A stretch of 17,153 nucleotides of DNA. Origin: Ruminococcaceae bacterium UBA7147 (GTDB lineage Bacteria > Bacillota > Clostridia > Oscillospirales > Acutalibacteraceae). The notes below the pieces were generated by a model. It did no database searches. It had not been told where the DNA came from and worked only from the letters and a program-made list of their open reading frames with translations. Shown here piece by piece: positions 14,968 to 17,153 of the stretch; positions within the stretch are counted from its first letter, which is position 1; every line of letters begins with the position of its first letter. Position numbers and translations under genes: made by a program. The stretch covers positions 33,581-50,733 of the forward strand of contig DKWR01000053.1 in NCBI GenBank assembly GCA_002491825.1, written 5' to 3'.

Positions 14968-16047
14968 ATGAAAAAAATCGGTATTGTAACCTTTCACGAC
15001 GCAAAAAACTACGGAGCTGTTTTGCAGGGCTATGCTTTGCAAAAGACAATTCAGAATATCGGCAGAGAATGTGAAATTGTAAACTACCGCTGTAAATCCA
15101 TAATTAACGGCTACAAGCCTTTTCAGTTCAGGAAAAACGACCCCGTTAAATCCGTTCTCAAGTCTGTCCTGCTATTCAGAAAGCGTGCAAAAAGAATCAG
15201 GCAATTTGAGAGCTTTTACAATGGCTATCTCAATGTGAGCCAAAAGACCTATGACTCCGATACCGTAAAAAGCTGTAAAAATGATTATTATAAATTCATT
15301 TCGGGAAGCGATCAGGTATGGGGAGCAGGCGCAAAGGGAGTAAATCCCGACTCTGCCTATTTTCTCGGATTTGCCGACGACAATCAGAAATACAGCTATG
15401 CGGCAAGCTTTGGCGCAGCCGATATTCCCGATGAAAAGGTACCCGTTATACGTGAGCTTCTCAAGGGCTTTCAGAGCTTTTCGGTAAGAGAGGACAGTGC
15501 AGTTGATATTGTCAGAAAGACAACAGGACAGCAAGCTCAGGTAAATATTGACCCGACCTTTCTTCTTCCGTCCAAACAGTGGCGCAGTATTGCGAAGGTA
15601 AAGGAAAAAACGCCGTACATTCTCGTGTTTAACGTCAAACCCGTTAAGTCTATGGTTGAATTTGCCGCAAAGCTTTCGAAGAAAAAAAACATTCCCGTTA
15701 TTTATATCACAGATATTCCTCACACAAAAAGAGAAGGCTTTACCTTTTTGTCTGCACCTTCTGTAGAGGAATTTCTCGGCTATTTCCTGAACGCAGAATA
15801 TGTGGTAACAAATTCATTTCACGGCACTGCTTTTTCTGTTATTTTCCATAAAAATCTTTTTGTTGAATACGATACAGCTCAGGGCAGAAACAACCGTGCC
15901 GAAAATCTGCTTGACAAGCTCGGAATAAAGCGTGAAATTAAAAACGGCGAGGCAAAAGAAACTGAAATTGACTGGGAAAATATTGATAAAATTATTTCCG
16001 AGGAACGCCAAAAGTCGATTGAGTATCTTACGAAAATAACGGAATAA
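14968..16047 (+). CDS. Polysaccharide pyruvyl transferase family protein (copy 4)
   Basis: This 359-residue copy has NYGAVLQGYALQ (14-25), GSDQVW (113-118), SYAASFG (143-149), FSVREDS (171-177; Arg174), IDPTFLL (194-200), TNSFHGTAF (281-289; His285) and QGRNNRAENL (305-314). It follows copy 3 by 18 nt with AAGGAG (14953-14958) 9 nt before the ATG. No frameshift or lost motif is seen, so both tandem copies are probably functional and have kept separate roles. Differences lie mainly in residues 40-100 and 240-265, the likely acceptor-facing parts. It could pyruvylate another residue of the repeat unit, or the same sugar in another linkage. Confidence 0.88.
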   Translation: MKKIGIVTFHDAKNYGAVLQGYALQKTIQNIGRECEIVNYRCKSIINGYKPFQFRKNDPVKSVLKSVLLFRKRAKRIRQFESFYNGYLNVSQKTYDSDTVKSCKNDYYKFISGSDQVWGAGAKGVNPDSAYFLGFADDNQKYSYAASFGAADIPDEKVPVIRELLKGFQSFSVREDSAVDIVRKTTGQQAQVNIDPTFLLPSKQWRSIAKVKEKTPYILVFNVKPVKSMVEFAAKLSKKKNIPVIYITDIPHTKREGFTFLSAPSVEEFLGYFLNAEYVVTNSFHGTAFSVIFHKNLFVEYDTAQGRNNRAENLLDKLGIKREIKNGEAKETEIDWENIDKIISEERQKSIEYLTKITE

Positions 16048-16062
16048 CGAAAGGCAGACTGT

Positions 16063-16965
16063 ATGAATCAAATAAAAATCACTGTATTCACCCCCACATA
16101 CAACAGAGAAAGCTCGCTATCAAGATGCTATGAATGTCTGAAAAATCAAACCTTCAGGGATTTTGAATGGATTATTATTGACGACGGTTCAACAGACAAC
16201 ACCAAGGCTCTTGTTGACTCTTTTAAAGCAGACAAGCCGTTTTTTGAGATAATTTATGTTTATCAGCAAAACAGCGGCAAACACGTTGCCAAAAACAGAG
16301 CGGCAAAGATGGCAAGGGGAGAATTTTTTATAACCCTTGATTCCGACGACGCCTGCACCAACGACGCTTTGGAGGTATTTCTTTCGGAGTGGGACAAAAT
16401 ACCCGAAGCGCAGAGAAAAGACTTCTACGGCATATCGTGCAGGACAAGCGATTTGCAGGGCAATATACACGGAACACCGATGAATACAGATTATATTGAC
16501 AGCAACGACCTTGATTTCAAGCTTAAGTATAAAATAAAAGGAGAGCTGTGGGGAATGGTACGCACCGACGTTGTGCGAGAATTTCCGTCACCCGAGGAAA
16601 AGGGCTTTAAGTTCTATCCCGAAAATATAATCTGGAACAGAGTCGGAAGAAAATACAAGGCACGTTACATCAACAAAGCCCTCCGATACTACATCAACGA
16701 TCAGGAAAATGCGGTAACTAACGTAAACCGAAAAAAGGCATCAAAGGAAAAGTTCTGTATGCACCTGCACTATATCAACGAGTGCTGGGATTACAAATCA
16801 TATGACAAAAAGCGATATATCGAACATCTCATAGGGCTTACCCGTGACGGCAAAGCAAATAAAATGTCGCTGGGAGAGGTTCTCAGAAGTGTAAACACCA
16901 AGGGCAAGCGTTTTCTTACCCTCGTTCTTTCTCCGATCGGATTTATTCTGTATAAGATGTCCTGA
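16063..16965 (+). CDS. Glycosyltransferase family 2 (copy 2)
   Basis: This 300-residue inverting GT-A enzyme starts KITVFTPTYNRESSLSRCYE (5-24), has IIIDDGSTDNT (37-47) and TLDSDDA (91-97) for nucleotide and metal binding, and GELWGMVRTDVVREFPSP (about 165-182), a block common in capsular GT2 enzymes of the 'glycosyltransferase involved in cell wall biosynthesis' type. It is not a close match to the other GT2 in this locus. AAAGG (16050-16054) lies 8 nt before the ATG, 15 nt after copy 4 of the pyruvyl transferase. It is the last gene in the window; no clear terminator follows. Donor unknown. Confidence 0.88.
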   Translation: MNQIKITVFTPTYNRESSLSRCYECLKNQTFRDFEWIIIDDGSTDNTKALVDSFKADKPFFEIIYVYQQNSGKHVAKNRAAKMARGEFFITLDSDDACTNDALEVFLSEWDKIPEAQRKDFYGISCRTSDLQGNIHGTPMNTDYIDSNDLDFKLKYKIKGELWGMVRTDVVREFPSPEEKGFKFYPENIIWNRVGRKYKARYINKALRYYINDQENAVTNVNRKKASKEKFCMHLHYINECWDYKSYDKKRYIEHLIGLTRDGKANKMSLGEVLRSVNTKGKRFLTLVLSPIGFILYKMS

Positions 16966-16973
16966 ACACCTTA

Positions 16974-16998
16974 ACATAAATACGCTATCCGCTTATGT
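16974..16998 (+). repeat. Imperfect inverted repeat just after the last gene
   Basis: ACATAA (16974-16979) pairs with TTATGT (16993-16998), with a possible extra GC/GC pair inside. No U-run follows, so it is a poor intrinsic terminator; at most it caps the transcript. Confidence 0.3.
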
Positions 16999-17028
16999 CT
17001 TATAAACTATAATTTATCGAGTGCCTCG

Positions 17029-17062
17029 ACACGCAAATCTCCGGATTTGTAATAGTGCGTGT
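17029..17062. repeat. Nested hairpin element in the non-coding tail
   Basis: ACACGC (17029-17034) pairs with GCGTGT (17057-17062), and CAAATC (17034-17039) with GATTTG (17044-17049) around a TCCG loop. A 7-nt bulge (17050-17056) lies on one side. A TCGA-gtgcc-TCGA pair stands just upstream (17017-17029). The compact folding on a short stretch suggests a structured RNA end or a small dispersed palindromic repeat; no family is recognised. Confidence 0.35.
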
Positions 17063-17112
17063 TGTTTGGATAAGGTTGTTTTCCTAGTGTTGGTTGATAT
17101 ATCGACAACGTT

Positions 17113-17139
17113 TAGGGACGTGTGGGAACCCGTCCCCTA
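17113..17139. repeat. GC-rich palindrome, possible dispersed intergenic repeat
   Basis: TAGGGACG (17113-17120) pairs with CGTCCCCTA (17131-17139) apart from one bulged C (17137), around a 10-nt loop. Its GC-rich makeup contrasts with the AT-rich flanks, and the style resembles short palindromic elements scattered between genes in clostridial genomes. Copy number cannot be judged from this window. Confidence 0.35.
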
Positions 17140-17153
17140 CGGAAATGTGAGTT

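Noticed and set aside
1..17153. tRNA, rRNA, CRISPR array, insertion sequence or transposase
   Set aside because: No cloverleaf, regular spaced repeat, transposase-like frame or terminal inverted repeat flanking a gene was seen.

Overview
This window is one long polysaccharide (capsule or exopolysaccharide) assembly locus of the Wzx/Wzy type. It holds 17 genes, all on the + strand and packed with short gaps or overlaps from about 150 to 16965. The host looks like an anaerobic low-to-moderate-GC Bacillota, probably class Clostridia and plausibly Oscillospiraceae/Ruminococcus-like. The reasons are strong AGGAGG-type ribosome binding sites, a split CpsC/CpsD-type tyrosine-kinase pair (the Gram-positive arrangement), and an oxygen-sensitive ferredoxin-flavin protein in the cluster. 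This placement is inferred from style, not from a marker gene.

Layout. 1-149: AT-rich leader with a good sigma-70-type promoter (33-61) and a small 5'UTR hairpin. 150-1585: chain-length control pair, CpsC-like membrane adaptor and CpsD-like BY-kinase with a tyrosine-rich tail. 1659-2333: initiating phosphoglycosyl transferase, possibly with its own promoter. 2360-5751: nucleotide-sugar module with glucose-1-phosphate cytidylyltransferase (rfbF), CDP-glucose 4,6-dehydratase (rfbG), an SDR reductase/epimerase and an RmlC-type cupin epimerase; no 3-dehydrase (RfbH) is present, so the product is predicted to be a CDP-6-deoxyhexose and not a 3,6-dideoxyhexose. A terminator-like hairpin lies inside this module (5132-5154). 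5791-8040: GT8 and GT4 glycosyltransferases. 8043-11509: a pyruvyl transferase, an FrhB-like iron-sulfur protein and a second pyruvyl transferase. 11525-12496: GT2. 12534-13841: Wzy polymerase. 13834-16047: tandem third and fourth pyruvyl transferases. 16063-16965: second GT2. 16966-17153: non-coding tail with several inverted repeats.

How it works together (inference). The initiating transferase loads the first sugar phosphate on undecaprenyl phosphate. Four glycosyltransferases extend it, one perhaps using the CDP-6-deoxyhexose. Up to four PEP-dependent pyruvyl transferases make the unit acidic, Wzy polymerises it, and CpsC/CpsD set chain length. No Wzx flippase, CpsB-type phosphatase or LytR-CpsA-Psr ligase is in the window, so part of the system must lie outside it.

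The most unusual part is the FrhB-like redox protein sandwiched between, and translationally overlapping, pyruvyl transferases in a locus with four such transferases. It may be an undescribed redox modification of an enolpyruvyl or ketal-pyruvate decoration.
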